A program made the position numbers and the translations under genes. The notes under the pieces were generated by a model. It had not been told where the DNA came from, did no database searches, and saw only the letters and a list, made by a program, of their open reading frames with translations. A DNA stretch of 64,000 bases, taken from assembly GCA_002271215.1 (NCBI GenBank), contig CP018628.1:3534001-3598000 (forward strand). Reading direction: 5' to 3'. This document shows positions 40,783-49,984 of the stretch, in pieces. The stretch comes from Lelliottia jeotgali. GTDB taxonomy: Bacteria > Pseudomonadota > Gammaproteobacteria > Enterobacterales > Enterobacteriaceae. Positions within the stretch are counted from its first letter, which is position 1. Each line of letters begins with the position of its first letter.

Positions 40783-41168
40783 AGCGCAGCCTCCTTCAGT
40801 GGGCAGAAGTCGCTCCAGCCGTGTGGGGAGAAAACCACTCTCCCCTCCTGGATGGCTCCACCACGCCATAACAAAAGCTCGCTGCTACCCGCGATCAGCA
40901 GGACGCGATTGTCTCCGAGTACTTTCAGGCAGACACGCCCTTGCAACGCCTGGCGGCACTGGATGTCGGGTACTGTTGGCCAGAGTTGGTTCCGCCCCCA
41001 CTCCAGCGCGGACTGTGTCATGGCATGTTGCATAATCGACTGACGTTCACTGCTGACTATCCGAGCAAAGACATCAAGCTGTTGATTAAGGCCGGTCAGA
41101 ATCAGCGTGCCGATCACAAGCAGCAACAGGACAAGTGCGAGCGATGACATCCCAAGCTGGCGCTTCAC
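40767..41168 (-). CDS. ygdB: DUF2509 pseudopilin-like protein YgdB
   Basis: 133-residue membrane-anchored protein. The N-terminus MKRQLG/MSSLALVLLLLVIGTLIL resembles a prepilin leader but has no Glu at mature position 5, as in GspK/PilX-type tip subunits. Four cysteines in the C-terminal part (CRQALQGRVC, DFCPLKEAALC) could form disulfides in the periplasm. It starts in an ATGA overlap with ppdB and overlaps ppdC, so the four genes are tightly coupled. Confidence 0.87.
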   Translation of the reverse strand: MKRQLGMSSLALVLLLLVIGTLILTGLNQQLDVFARIVSSERQSIMQHAMTQSALEWGRNQLWPTVPDIQCRQALQGRVCLKVLGDNRVLLIAGSSELLLWRGGAIQEGRVVFSPHGWSDFCPLKEAALCQLP

Positions 41169-41725
41169 AGGTTGAATCCCGTTACACGCCAGGTTGCCTG
41201 AAATGGCTCGTTGAGCCGGCCTGGTGTGGCCGCGGCCAGTTCGATATTTAGCTCAGGCGAGAAACCGGGATGCTCGGTTTTGCTTACTGAGAATCGCGTC
41301 ACCCAGAGGCTTTCAGGCTCGGTCAGTTTTTCCCAGCCTTTGCCCTCGCAGCTTGTAGCCCCACGCTGAGTTTCAAGCGCCCCACCTTCCAGGCGAAACC
41401 CCGTTTGTTCGGCTTCTGACGAAGGCGTTGTTTCCCAGCGACCATTACTGTTGGCGTCCCATTGCACAATCACGCAACTTCCCTGCCTACCTATCGTCAG
41501 CGCCAGCCCCTGGCAAAGCCCGCTACAAAATCCGGCCCTTTGAAGTTGTTTACCTAAAGCATTGACTCTCAGCCAGACCTCCTCTTCCAGCCTTTGCTGT
41601 TGTCCCTGCATCAACATCGCGCGCTGTAATCCCGGCAGAAAACGCGCGGTGCTGAGCAGCAAAATACTGCTGATCGCCATAGCAATAAGCACCTCTGTTA
41701 GCGAGAAACCGCGCTGATTTAGCAT
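41165..41725 (-). CDS. ppdB: Minor pseudopilin PpdB
   Basis: 186-residue prepilin peptidase-dependent protein. MLNQRG/FSLTEVLIAMAISSILLL is the processing site and N-terminal helix with Glu5; the globular part carries CVIVQWDANSNGRWE and GATSCEGKGWEKL, shared with the K-12 protein, and ends VTGFNL. The start at 41725 follows AAGGGAA and overlaps the ppdA stop by 7 bp; the upstream open frame inside ppdA is not conserved. GspJ-like minor pilin of the pilus-initiation complex. Confidence 0.9.
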   Translation of the reverse strand: MLNQRGFSLTEVLIAMAISSILLLSTARFLPGLQRAMLMQGQQQRLEEEVWLRVNALGKQLQRAGFCSGLCQGLALTIGRQGSCVIVQWDANSNGRWETTPSSEAEQTGFRLEGGALETQRGATSCEGKGWEKLTEPESLWVTRFSVSKTEHPGFSPELNIELAAATPGRLNEPFQATWRVTGFNL

Positions 41726-42180
41726 GTTCCCTTCCCTGTGCTGTTGCACATCCTGATGCGCCCAGTGTTCGAAACGATAACGAGCCATTCCCCCGCCGGG
41801 CTTTTGATGCGTATTCGCCCAGGCCAGGCAGTATCTCGTAACCCATAAAACGCGAGCGAAGGCGTTAGCTCCGCAATGATGACCTCCGGCCATTGCCGCT
41901 TGAGAACAAGATAATTGCCTGTCTGACAATCCGTGATTTTCGTCGTCAGCAGACACCAGCTTTCACCGTCATTTTTCAACATGATGAGATGCTCCCGGTT
42001 ATGCCCATTGGCGTCATAGCGCAACTGTACGAGGTAATCCCGTACCTGGAGTGCGGTTTGCCAGAGGCGCTGCTGATGTTGCCAGCTTTGCCAGCCAGAC
42101 AACCCTGTCGCGCTGAGAATAACGACAAGCGAAATTGCCACCAGGGTTTCGATGAGCGTAAAGCCGAGTTCTGTTTTCAT
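41719..42180 (-). CDS. ppdA: Minor pseudopilin PpdA
   Basis: 153-residue prepilin-like protein, first gene of the set. MKTELG/FTLIETLVAISLVVILSA is a canonical type-IV prepilin site with Glu5, followed by a GspH/FimT-like domain with two Cys pairs (CLLTTKITDC and CNSTGKGTC). Its promoter must lie in the 184-bp gap after thyA. The major pilin and assembly ATPase genes are elsewhere in enteric genomes. Confidence 0.9.
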   Translation of the reverse strand: MKTELGFTLIETLVAISLVVILSATGLSGWQSWQHQQRLWQTALQVRDYLVQLRYDANGHNREHLIMLKNDGESWCLLTTKITDCQTGNYLVLKRQWPEVIIAELTPSLAFYGLRDTAWPGRIRIKSPAGEWLVIVSNTGRIRMCNSTGKGTC

Positions 42181-42316
42181 GCCAGCAGTGTGGCGAGGCT
42201 GGCGAGAAAAAACGAATGGATAAATAGGAAGTTACGAGGCGCTTTCAGAGAAGTATTCTCCGTTGCATAACGTTGCAAATACGCTGGATAGAGGCTCGTA
42301 AAAGCTAAATTCAGGC

Positions 42317-42345
42317 AAAAAAAACCGGCGCTAAAAAGCACCGGC
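42317..42345 (-). terminator. Rho-independent terminator of thyA
   Basis: On the minus strand CCGGTGC pairs with GCGCCGG (one G-U pair) over a TTTTTA loop and is followed by eight T. It lies 20 bp after the thyA stop and separates lgt-thyA from the ppd genes. Confidence 0.85.
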
Positions 42346-42364
42346 TGTGTGAGGATGGGTCTTA

Positions 42365-43159
42365 TCAGATAGCGACAGGAGCTTTAATACCAGGATGCGG
42401 GTCGTAACCTTCAATCTCGAAATCGTCGAAGCGGTAGTCGAAAATGGATTCCGGCTTACGCTTGATAACCAGCTTCGGCAACGCACGCGGTTCGCGGGTT
42501 AGCTGAAGGTGCGTCTGTTCCATGTGATTGCTGTAAAGGTGGGTATCACCACCGGTCCAGACAAAATCACCGACCTCAAGATCGCACTGCTGCGCCATCA
42601 TATGTACCAGTAGGGCGTAGCTGGCGATGTTGAACGGCAGACCGAGGAACACATCGCAAGAGCGCTGGTAAAGCTGGCAAGACAGCTTGCCGTCAGCCAC
42701 ATAGAACTGGAAGAAAGCATGGCAAGGCGCCAATGCCATTTTGTCCAGCTCGCCGACGTTCCAGGCTGAGACGATAATCCGACGCGAGTCGGGATCGTTT
42801 TTCAGCTGGTTCAATACCGTGGTGATTTGGTCGATATGACGGCCATCTGGCGTTGGCCACGCGCGCCATTGTTTTCCATACACCGGGCCCAGGTTGCCGT
42901 TTTCATCTGCCCATTCGTCCCAGATAGAGACGTTGTTTTCGTGCAGATACGCCACATTGGTATCACCTTGCAAGAACCAGAGCAGTTCATGAATGATCGA
43001 GCGCAAATGACAGCGCTTGGTTGTCACCAGTGGAAAACCTTCCTGCAGGTTAAAGCGCATCTGGTGGCCAAAAATGGAGAGCGTTCCGGTGCCGGTACGA
43101 TCGTTTTTTGGCGTGCCCTCATCAAGCACTTTTTTCATCAGTTCAAGATACTGTTTCAT
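42365..43159 (-). CDS. thyA: Thymidylate synthase ThyA
   Basis: 264-residue enzyme methylating dUMP to dTMP with methylene-tetrahydrofolate. The nucleophile is Cys146 in [12 protein letters not shown]; other hallmarks are [19 protein letters not shown] near the N-terminus, [20 protein letters not shown] and the C-terminal PVAI. Length equals E. coli ThyA. It starts 6 bp after the lgt stop with GAGGAA upstream, so lgt and thyA are co-transcribed and the lgt message may help translate thyA. Confidence 0.97.
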   Translation of the reverse strand: MKQYLELMKKVLDEGTPKNDRTGTGTLSIFGHQMRFNLQEGFPLVTTKRCHLRSIIHELLWFLQGDTNVAYLHENNVSIWDEWADENGNLGPVYGKQWRAWPTPDGRHIDQITTVLNQLKNDPDSRRIIVSAWNVGELDKMALAPCHAFFQFYVADGKLSCQLYQRSCDVFLGLPFNIASYALLVHMMAQQCDLEVGDFVWTGGDTHLYSNHMEQTHLQLTREPRALPKLVIKRKPESIFDYRFDDFEIEGYDPHPGIKAPVAI

Positions 43160-43165
43160 GGTTCC

Positions 43166-44038
43166 TCAGGAAAGCTGTTGCTGTGGACGACGATATGCCC
43201 AAATCATCATGATGACACCCGCGACAATCATTGGGATAGAGAGAATCTGTCCCATGCTGATGTACTGTACCCATTCGCCGGTGAACTGCTGATCCGGCTG
43301 GCGGAAGAATTCAACGATGATACGGAACGCGCCATAGCCAATCAGGAACAGACCAGAGACTGACCCCATCGGACGCGGTTTGCGAATATAGAGATTCAGA
43401 ATGATGAACAGTACAACGCCTTCCAGGGCCAGCTCATACAGCTGGGACATGTGGCGCGGCAGCGAGCCGTAGGTGTCGAAGATTGACTGCCATTCAGGGT
43501 GCGACGGCAGCAGCGCGATGTCTTCAGCACGTGAGTTCGGGAACAGCATCGTCCAGGAGACGCTCGGGTCCACACGGCCCCACAATTCACCGTTAATAAA
43601 GTTACCCAGACGCCCAGCGCCAAGGCCAAACGGGATCAGCGGAGCAATAAAATCAGCCACCTGGAAGAAGTTGCGTTTGGTGCGTTTGGCGAAAATCACC
43701 ATCACCAGGATCACACCGATCAGGCCGCCGTGGAAGGACATGCCGCCGTCCCATACGCGGAACAGATAGAGTGGATCGTTTAAGAAGATTGGGAAGTTGT
43801 AGAACAGCACATAGCCGATACGCCCGCCAAGGAACACGCCGAGGAAGCCTGCATACAGCAAGTTTTCAACTTCGTTTTTGGTCCATCCGCTGCCCGGACG
43901 GCCGGCACGGCGGCCCGCAAGCCACATGGCAAAGATGAAGCCCACCAGGTACATAAGACCGTACCAGTGAAGTGCAACGGGACCAACTGAGAAAATGACC
44001 GGATCAAATTCCGGAAAATGCAGATAACCACTGTTCAT
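43166..44038 (-). CDS. lgt: Prolipoprotein diacylglyceryl transferase Lgt
   Basis: 290-residue inner-membrane enzyme that transfers diacylglycerol from phosphatidylglycerol to the lipobox Cys of prolipoproteins, the first step of lipoprotein maturation. Seven hydrophobic segments are visible. Signature motifs are HGGLIGV (His near residue 103) and [14 protein letters not shown] (the Lgt signature, with essential Arg and Asn). It precedes thyA in an operon; its substrates include YgdI, YgdR and MltA encoded in this window. Confidence 0.96.
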   Translation of the reverse strand: MNSGYLHFPEFDPVIFSVGPVALHWYGLMYLVGFIFAMWLAGRRAGRPGSGWTKNEVENLLYAGFLGVFLGGRIGYVLFYNFPIFLNDPLYLFRVWDGGMSFHGGLIGVILVMVIFAKRTKRNFFQVADFIAPLIPFGLGAGRLGNFINGELWGRVDPSVSWTMLFPNSRAEDIALLPSHPEWQSIFDTYGSLPRHMSQLYELALEGVVLFIILNLYIRKPRPMGSVSGLFLIGYGAFRIIVEFFRQPDQQFTGEWVQYISMGQILSIPMIVAGVIMMIWAYRRPQQQLS

Positions 44039-44196
44039 CTGTCACCACAAGATGTTGTTATTCCGCTGAAAGTGGACAGCGAAAAAGAGACGCGCGCAGG
44101 GTTAACCAACGCTCCAAAGTTGCGAATCATAGCACAAGGCAGGCGCGGAGGTTGCGCCTCACTTGTAAAAGATTCGTATAGGGAATGGGGCAAAAC

Positions 44197-46443
44197 CTAG
44201 CGGCCACCACGGATTAAACCGCCCATACCGCGACGTTCCATAAACGCGGCAACCTGATGACGGACTTCCGTCGCCAACTGTGCCTCAAGGCTGCGTTTTG
44301 CCAGCTCCTGTGCATCTTCAATTTCGATATGACGCAGCAGGTATTTCACGCGCGCCACCGAGCGGCCGTTCATCGACAGATGGCGGAAGCCAAGACCAAT
44401 CAGGATTGCTACACACATGGAGTCCCCGGCCATTTCGCCGCACAGCCGCAGATCGATGCCATACAGTTCTGCGTCACGTGCAATCATCGCCAGCGCACGT
44501 AGCATGCCCGGATGGAGACTATCGTAAATACTCGCCACACGCGTGTTGTTGCGATCAACCGCCAGAATGTACTGCGTCAGGTCGTTGGTACCGACCGAGA
44601 TGAAGTCCACGCGGGTTGCCAGCTGTGGCAGCATAAAGACCATCGAAGGGACTTCGAGCATCACGCCCAGACGCGGTTTTGGGATCGCATAACCAATCAT
44701 CTCTTCCACTTCACGGCCAGCACGTTCGATGAGTCGACGCGCTTCGTCGATTTCGTCGAGGCTGGTGACCATCGGCAGGAGAATACTGAGATTGCCCGTG
44801 GCTGCATTCGCACGCAGCATAGCGCGCACCTGTACCAGGAAAATCTCCGGCTGATCGAGCGTAATGCGGATCCCGCGCCAGCCCAGACATGGGTTTTCTT
44901 CGCTGATCGGCATGTACGGCAGCTGTTTATCCGCACCGACATCCAGTGTGCGCAAGGTGACGGGTTTGTCGTTAAACATCTGCAGCATCCCCTGATACTG
45001 CGCCACCTGCTCCTCCTCGGAAGGGAAGCCGCTTTGCAACATAAAAGGAATTTCAGTGCGGTACAAACCAATACCGTCGATGCGGCTACCGAGTTTCTCT
45101 TCGTGCGCCGGGCTCAGGCCCGCGTTGAGCATCACCTTAACTCGCTCGCCGCTTTTCAGCTGCGCAGGCAGGTCTACGTCATCTTCAGCAAGACGGCTGA
45201 GTTCGTTTTCTTCGCTAATTAACCGCTGATATTCCTGCAGAAGTACCGGTTCGGGATCGACCAGCAACTCGCCGCGATAACCATCCACCACCAGGGTGCG
45301 TCGTTGCAGGACTGAAGGCTGAATATCGGCCCCCATGACGGTAGGAATACCCAGCGCACGTACCATAATGGCCGCGTGAGAGTTGGCCGCACCGTCGCGT
45401 ACCACCACGCCCGCCAGTCGGTCATGCGGCAGTTCAGCAAGTGTGGTGGCCGACAGTTCATCGGCGACCAATACAAAGCGTTTTGGCCAGGCATTTTCGC
45501 CCTGAATGGTATCGTCGAGATGGAACAGCAGACGCTGGCCCAGGCTACGCAGATCGCCCGCGCGTTCCTTCAGATAACCATCAGTCAGGGCGGCAAACTG
45601 CTCGGCAAAGCGTTCGATAACCTTTTTGACGGCCCATTCAGCCACCGAACCTTTGTCCACTTCGGCAAAGAGCTCGCGACGTAAGCGGGCATCAGAGAGC
45701 AGATGCGAATACAGATCAAAAATCGCCGCCGTCTCTTTCTGCGCACCGGCAGCAAAACGCTTGCTGTAACGGCGGAACTCATTCGACGCCTCTTCCAGCG
45801 CGCTGGTTAAACGTTCGCGTTCAAGGGCCGCATCCAGCGTGGAGGCTTCGTAAACCTGCTCCATGAGCGGCAGCGTGGCGTCCATCCAGCCTTCGGCGAT
45901 AGCGACACCCGGCGACGCAGGCAACGCACGGATACGCGTCTGACGATACTGACCGAACAGCGCCGCTAGCTGAGACTGGGAAAGGATTGCCGCCATTTGC
46001 GTGGCCAGCGTGACGAGGAACGACTCTTCGCTTTCATCGAACTGACGCAGTTCGCGCTGCTGAACCACCAGCACACCAAGAAGCTGACGGCGCTGAATGA
46101 TCGGCACCCCCAAAAACGCGCGGAAACGCTCTTCTTTAACGGACGGGATGTATTTAAAGCTGGGGTGTTTTTGCGCATCGGCAAGGTTGATAGGTTCCGC
46201 AAGCCGTCCAACGAGGCCTACGATCCCTTCGTCAAATGCGAGCGCAACGGTGCGGCCACGCGGTTTTTTTAACCCACGGGTCGCCATCAGGTAATAACAG
46301 CGTCGATCGTGGTCGGCCAAATACACCGAACAAACTTCGGTTTCCATCGCAAGACAGATGTCGGTTACCAGAATATCCAGCGCCTCATTGAGGCGCGGAG
46401 CACTGGCAACCTTTTCGACTATTTCTCGCAAGCGGGTGAGCAT
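44197..46443 (-). CDS. ptsP: Phosphoenolpyruvate-protein phosphotransferase PtsP (enzyme I-Ntr)
   Basis: 748-residue first enzyme of the nitrogen PTS, which phosphorylates NPr from PEP. An N-terminal GAF domain (residues 1-160) senses nitrogen signals. The enzyme-I part has the phospho-His in GAANSHAAIMVRALG (about residue 356), the PEP-binding GIGLYRTEIPFM and RTLDVGADK, and the C-terminal SVGTNDLTQYILAVDRNN and LRLCGEMAGD motifs. It starts 12 bp after rppH and is co-transcribed with it. Confidence 0.96.
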   Translation of the reverse strand: MLTRLREIVEKVASAPRLNEALDILVTDICLAMETEVCSVYLADHDRRCYYLMATRGLKKPRGRTVALAFDEGIVGLVGRLAEPINLADAQKHPSFKYIPSVKEERFRAFLGVPIIQRRQLLGVLVVQQRELRQFDESEESFLVTLATQMAAILSQSQLAALFGQYRQTRIRALPASPGVAIAEGWMDATLPLMEQVYEASTLDAALERERLTSALEEASNEFRRYSKRFAAGAQKETAAIFDLYSHLLSDARLRRELFAEVDKGSVAEWAVKKVIERFAEQFAALTDGYLKERAGDLRSLGQRLLFHLDDTIQGENAWPKRFVLVADELSATTLAELPHDRLAGVVVRDGAANSHAAIMVRALGIPTVMGADIQPSVLQRRTLVVDGYRGELLVDPEPVLLQEYQRLISEENELSRLAEDDVDLPAQLKSGERVKVMLNAGLSPAHEEKLGSRIDGIGLYRTEIPFMLQSGFPSEEEQVAQYQGMLQMFNDKPVTLRTLDVGADKQLPYMPISEENPCLGWRGIRITLDQPEIFLVQVRAMLRANAATGNLSILLPMVTSLDEIDEARRLIERAGREVEEMIGYAIPKPRLGVMLEVPSMVFMLPQLATRVDFISVGTNDLTQYILAVDRNNTRVASIYDSLHPGMLRALAMIARDAELYGIDLRLCGEMAGDSMCVAILIGLGFRHLSMNGRSVARVKYLLRHIEIEDAQELAKRSLEAQLATEVRHQVAAFMERRGMGGLIRGGR

Positions 46444-46455
46444 GATTTGCGTTGC

Positions 46456-46986
46456 TTAACCTCTTTTACGTCGCCAGGCAGGTGTGCTTTGCGGTTTAGG
46501 AGGGGCCTCCTGAAACGCAATCACCACACTTGCAAATTCTTTCATCACCCTGCGGTAAACATCGCGCTTAAACGACACGACCTGACGAACGGGATACCAG
46601 TAGCTCACCCAGCGCCAGCCATCGAACTCTGGCGTACTGCTGGTTTGCATATTGATTTCCGAATCGTTGCTCACCAACTGCAGAAGAAACCATTTCTGTT
46701 TCTGGCCGATACAAACCGGCTTTGTGTCCCAACGCACCAAACGTTTCGGTAACTTGTAACGCAACCAGTTGCGGGTCGAAGCCAGGATGCGAACATCTTT
46801 TCGGCTTAAGCCGACTTCTTCGAACAGCTCCCGATACATCGCTTGTTCTGGGGACTCTCCAGGATTGATCCCGCCTTGCGGGAATTGCCAGGAGTGCTGA
46901 CCATACCGTCTTGCCCACATAACCTGGCCCTGACGATTACAAATTACGATACCTACGTTCGGGCGGTAGCCATCGTCATCAATCAC
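46456..46986 (-). CDS. rppH: RNA pyrophosphohydrolase RppH
   Basis: 176-residue Nudix hydrolase that removes pyrophosphate from 5' ends of mRNAs and so starts 5'-dependent decay. The Nudix box is [23 protein letters not shown] at about residues 38-60, and the N-terminal [15 protein letters not shown] is typical. A basic, proline-rich tail after residue 160 ([17 protein letters not shown]) is usual for the family. It is divergent from mutH across the DnaA-box-rich gap. Confidence 0.96.
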   Translation of the reverse strand: MIDDDGYRPNVGIVICNRQGQVMWARRYGQHSWQFPQGGINPGESPEQAMYRELFEEVGLSRKDVRILASTRNWLRYKLPKRLVRWDTKPVCIGQKQKWFLLQLVSNDSEINMQTSSTPEFDGWRWVSYWYPVRQVVSFKRDVYRRVMKEFASVVIAFQEAPPKPQSTPAWRRKRG

Positions 46987-47109
46987 CGGACTACCTCAAA
47001 CTAAACCTTATATATGATCGATTGTTTCATACTCCTGAGAGGCGGTAAACCACTCTCTTGCAGGCCTGTGAACGAATAACATTTGAATAACTCACAATTT
47101 TCACTCAAG

Positions 47110-47640
47110 TTATAAACAGACGACCTCGCCGGAAGGCCATTTTATTCACTTTTTCTGTGGATATCCTTGTGAAGAAGTATGGAATTACCGCTGGACAACA
47201 TTTCTGGCTGATAATTGCCATCCAAAATAGAATAGCGACAACATGTTATATTTCATTGCATTAGACGCTAATTATTGTGCATTGCGTTCCATAACGTGAT
47301 GATCATCACACAAGAGATCCTGACACTGATGAAAGATCGAGCAGCGTCGGTTTTATCCACAGATTGTGCCAATAACTTAGACACAAATTGTGTGAAAATT
47401 CGATTTTCGCCGCGCGTCAAGGCTGTAAATCGAAACAGTAGTGGGGGTTATTCCCAGTTATCCCACTTTTCTGTGGATAACATGGTGTAAGATCCTGTTC
47501 ATTGTCAGTGACCAGTTTTGAACAACCTTATTTATCCGTTCTCAGACATGCGCAGATTCGTCCTAAAAAACTCTATAAATCATTGACCTGCCATAACGCC
47601 GCAGAAATAGTTAAACTCTATCCACAAGGTCTGTTTTTAC
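47110..47640. other. DARS2-like DnaA-box cluster between rppH and mutH
   Basis: This 684-bp gap between rppH and mutH has no credible gene but several DnaA boxes. Two are perfect TTATCCACA: 47353-47361 (plus) and 47472-47480 (minus). Single-mismatch boxes lie at 47156-47164 (minus), 47448-47456 (plus, TTATTCCCA) and 47628-47636 (plus, CTATCCACA). In E. coli the mutH-ygdT intergenic region holds DARS2, where DnaA-ADP is converted to active DnaA with help from IHF and Fis. The cluster at 47448-47480, with boxes facing each other, is the best candidate for the DARS core. IHF and Fis sites could not be placed by eye. The ygdT frame of K-12 is broken here. Confidence 0.75.
47295..47310. promoter_or_regulatory. 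CRP-like palindrome inside the DnaA-box region
   Basis: CGTGATGATCATCACA contains a perfect 14-bp palindrome (GTGATGATCATCAC) and matches the CRP pattern TGTGA-N6-TCACA at nine of ten positions. It lies about 310 bp upstream of rppH and 370 bp upstream of mutH. Confidence 0.45.
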
Positions 47641-47670
47641 AGTTCATTTTTTAATCAAAGGCTTATATTT

Positions 47671-48369
47671 ATGCTTTCGCTGGTCCCTCTCACCTCTCCA
47701 CCCGCGACTGAAGAGCAATTGTTGCAGCAGGCGCAATGCGTCGCGGGGTATTCACTCGGAGAACTGGCCGCGATGGCTGGCTTGCCCATACCGAAGGATC
47801 TGAAACGGGATAAGGGCTGGATCGGCGTACTTCTGGAACGCTGGCTGGGCGCGAGTGCAGGCAGTAAACCCGAGCAGGATTTTGCCGCGCTGGGCGTTGA
47901 GCTAAAGACCATTCCCATTGATGGCCAGGGTAAACCGCTGGAAACCACTTTTGTTTGCGTCGCCCCATTAACCGGTAATACCGGCGTAACCTGGGAAACG
48001 AGCCACGTGCGGCACAAACTCAAGCGCGTTTTATGGGTGCCGATTGAAGGCGAAAGAAGCATTCCTCTTGCAGAACGTCGTGTAGGTTCACCGCTGCTAT
48101 GGAGCCCTGACGAAGAGGAAGAACGGCAGCTTTCGCAGGACTGGGAGGAATTAATGGATATGATCGTGCTTGGGCAAGTGGAGCGCATTACTGCACGCCA
48201 CGGCGAAGTGATGCAGTTACGCCCAAAAGCGGCCAACAGCAAGGCGCTGACGGAGGCGATCGGCGCGCATGGCGAACCCATCCTTACACTGCCACGCGGC
48301 TTTTATTTGAAAAAGAACTTTACCGGCGCATTGCTGGCTCGCCACTTTTTGCTGAAAACCTCTTTTTAG
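47671..48369 (+). CDS. mutH: DNA mismatch repair endonuclease MutH
   Basis: 232-residue endonuclease that nicks the unmethylated strand at hemimethylated GATC sites on activation by MutS and MutL. The catalytic triad is exactly in place: Asp70, Glu77 and Lys79 in [17 protein letters not shown]. The surrounding SAGSKPEQD and [20 protein letters not shown] segments match the family. The C-terminus is three to four residues longer than in K-12 (LLKTSF). The next gene in K-12, ygdQ, is absent; ygdR follows after 122 bp. Confidence 0.96.
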   Translation: MLSLVPLTSPPATEEQLLQQAQCVAGYSLGELAAMAGLPIPKDLKRDKGWIGVLLERWLGASAGSKPEQDFAALGVELKTIPIDGQGKPLETTFVCVAPLTGNTGVTWETSHVRHKLKRVLWVPIEGERSIPLAERRVGSPLLWSPDEEEERQLSQDWEELMDMIVLGQVERITARHGEVMQLRPKAANSKALTEAIGAHGEPILTLPRGFYLKKNFTGALLARHFLLKTSF

Positions 48370-48491
48370 GCGAAGTTTGAACTGAATCAAACATAATCCA
48401 CTGCTATTTAAGATTTTACTGCTTCCCCCTAACGAATTCTCGGGTTATTACTACACTATGATGTGATACGAGCCAGGTGAGGATGATAACG

Positions 48492-48710
48492 ATGAAAAAA
48501 TGGGCAGTGATAATCTCAGCGGTCGGTTTAGCGTTTGCTGTTTCAGGTTGTAGTAGCGATTACGTCATGGCGACAAAAGATGGTCGAATGATACTGACTG
48601 ACGGCAAACCCGAAGTCGATGACGATACCGGACTGGTCAGCTACAGCGATCAGCAGGGTAATAAAATGCAAATTAATCGCGACGAAGTTTCACAAATTAT
48701 CGAAAGATAA
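48492..48710 (+). CDS. ygdR: DUF903 lipoprotein YgdR
   Basis: 72-residue small lipoprotein. The signal peptide [20 protein letters not shown] ends at a lipobox VSGC (Cys20); the mature domain is a DUF903 fold with [21 protein letters not shown]. Probably anchored in the envelope, function unknown. The ATG at 48492 fits the family; five more codons are open upstream. It is a paralogue of YgdI at 21.3 kb. A strong terminator follows, so it is a short single-gene transcript. Confidence 0.93.
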   Translation: MKKWAVIISAVGLAFAVSGCSSDYVMATKDGRMILTDGKPEVDDDTGLVSYSDQQGNKMQINRDEVSQIIER

Positions 48711-48717
48711 ACAGATA

Positions 48718-48743
48718 AAGGTCAGTCGCTTACTGGCCTTTTT
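48718..48743 (+). terminator. Rho-independent terminator of ygdR
   Basis: AAGGTCAGT pairs with ACTGGCCTT (one G-T pair) over a five-base loop and runs into TTTTT. Confidence 0.88.
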
Positions 48744-48842
48744 GATTTTTCTCTTCCCCTTTTGCTTCCCCTCTGCCATGTTTATATTCCTTTGTCGGGA
48801 AGTTCCTGACGCCTCCATTTTTTACAGTAAAGGAAACCGGCT

Positions 48843-49883
48843 ATGCATTATCACCGTATCCCCCACAGCACTCTGGAGATAAGCCAACTGGGGTTGGGCA
48901 CGATGACATTCGGTGAACAAAACAGCGAAGCCGATGCCCATGCGCAACTTGATTACGCCATCAGCCAGGGAATCAACCTGATTGACGTGGCAGAAATGTA
49001 TCCCGTGCCACCGCGCCCGGAAACTCAGGGCCTGACCGAAACCTACGTTGGCAACTGGCTGGCAAAAAGCGGCAACCGCGAAAAACTCGTTTTGGCATCG
49101 AAAGTCAGCGGCCCGTCGCGTAATAACGACGCGGGCATTCGCCCGAATCAGATTCTGGATCGCAAAAATATTCGTGCCGCACTGGATGCCAGCCTGCAGC
49201 GTCTACAAACTGATTATCTCGATTTATACCAGGTTCACTGGCCGCAGCGCCCGACTAACTGCTTTGGCAAGCTCGGCTATACCTGGAGCGACAGCGCGCC
49301 AGTGGTGACGCTGCTTGAAACGCTTGAAGCCCTGACCGAATGCCAGCGCGCCGGTAAAATTCGCTACATTGGCGTCTCAAACGAAACGGCATTTGGCGTG
49401 ATGCGCTATTTGCATCTGGCAGATAAACACGATCTGCCGCGCATTGTGACCATTCAAAACCCCTACAGCCTGGTTAACCGCAGCTATGAAGTTGGCCTGG
49501 CCGAAGTCACTCAGTATGAAGGTGTCGAGCTGCTGGCTTATTCCTGCCTGGGCTTTGGCACGCTGACTGGCAAATACCTTAACGGTGCTAAACCGGCGGG
49601 TGCGCGTAATACGCTGTTTAGCCGCTTTACCCGTTACAGCGGCGAGCAGACGCAGAAAGCCGTCGCGGCGTATGTCGATATTGCAAAACGTCACGGCCTG
49701 GACCCTGCGCAGATGGCATTAGCCTTTGTACGTCGTCAGCCGTTTGTAGCCAGCACTCTTCTGGGCGCGACGACAATGGAGCAGTTGAAGACCAACGTTG
49801 AAAGCTTCCATCTGGAGTTAAGCGAAGAGGTGTTAGCGGAGATTGAAGCGGTGCATCAGGTTTATACCTATCCGGCACCGTAA
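48843..49883 (+). CDS. tas: Aldo/keto reductase family protein Tas
   Basis: 346-residue NADP-dependent aldo/keto reductase. TIM-barrel signatures are present: GLGTMTFGEQNSEADA near the N-terminus, DVAEMYPVPPRPETQG with the catalytic Tyr, LASKVSGPSR with the catalytic Lys, and VHWPQRP with the His. The cofactor end is LLGATTMEQLKTNV. In E. coli, multicopy tas suppresses a tyrosine requirement of certain starved cells; its true substrate is not known. Stands alone between ygdR and the REP pair. Confidence 0.95.
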   Translation: MHYHRIPHSTLEISQLGLGTMTFGEQNSEADAHAQLDYAISQGINLIDVAEMYPVPPRPETQGLTETYVGNWLAKSGNREKLVLASKVSGPSRNNDAGIRPNQILDRKNIRAALDASLQRLQTDYLDLYQVHWPQRPTNCFGKLGYTWSDSAPVVTLLETLEALTECQRAGKIRYIGVSNETAFGVMRYLHLADKHDLPRIVTIQNPYSLVNRSYEVGLAEVTQYEGVELLAYSCLGFGTLTGKYLNGAKPAGARNTLFSRFTRYSGEQTQKAVAAYVDIAKRHGLDPAQMALAFVRRQPFVASTLLGATTMEQLKTNVESFHLELSEEVLAEIEAVHQVYTYPAP

Positions 49884-49894
49884 TACGCAGTCAT

Positions 49895-49978
49895 GCCCGG
49901 TGGCGCTACGCTTACCGGGCCTACGATGCGTGAATGTTTTGATTTTGTAGCCCGGGTAAGGCAAAGCCACCACCCGGC
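49895..49978. repeat. Inverted pair of REP elements between tas and lplT
   Basis: Two REP sequences in opposite orientation, GCCCGGTGGCGCTACGC (49895-49924) and GTAGCCCGGGTAAGGC (49947-49978), separated by about 22 bp. They lie between the convergent stops of tas and lplT. The arms are less perfect than in the pair beside yqcA. Confidence 0.88.
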
Positions 49979-49984
49979 AATTCG

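Noticed and set aside
47275..47490. 71-codon open frame in the rppH-mutH gap
   Set aside because: No recognisable protein, poor start context, and the DnaA boxes fall inside it; DARS2 explains the sequence.
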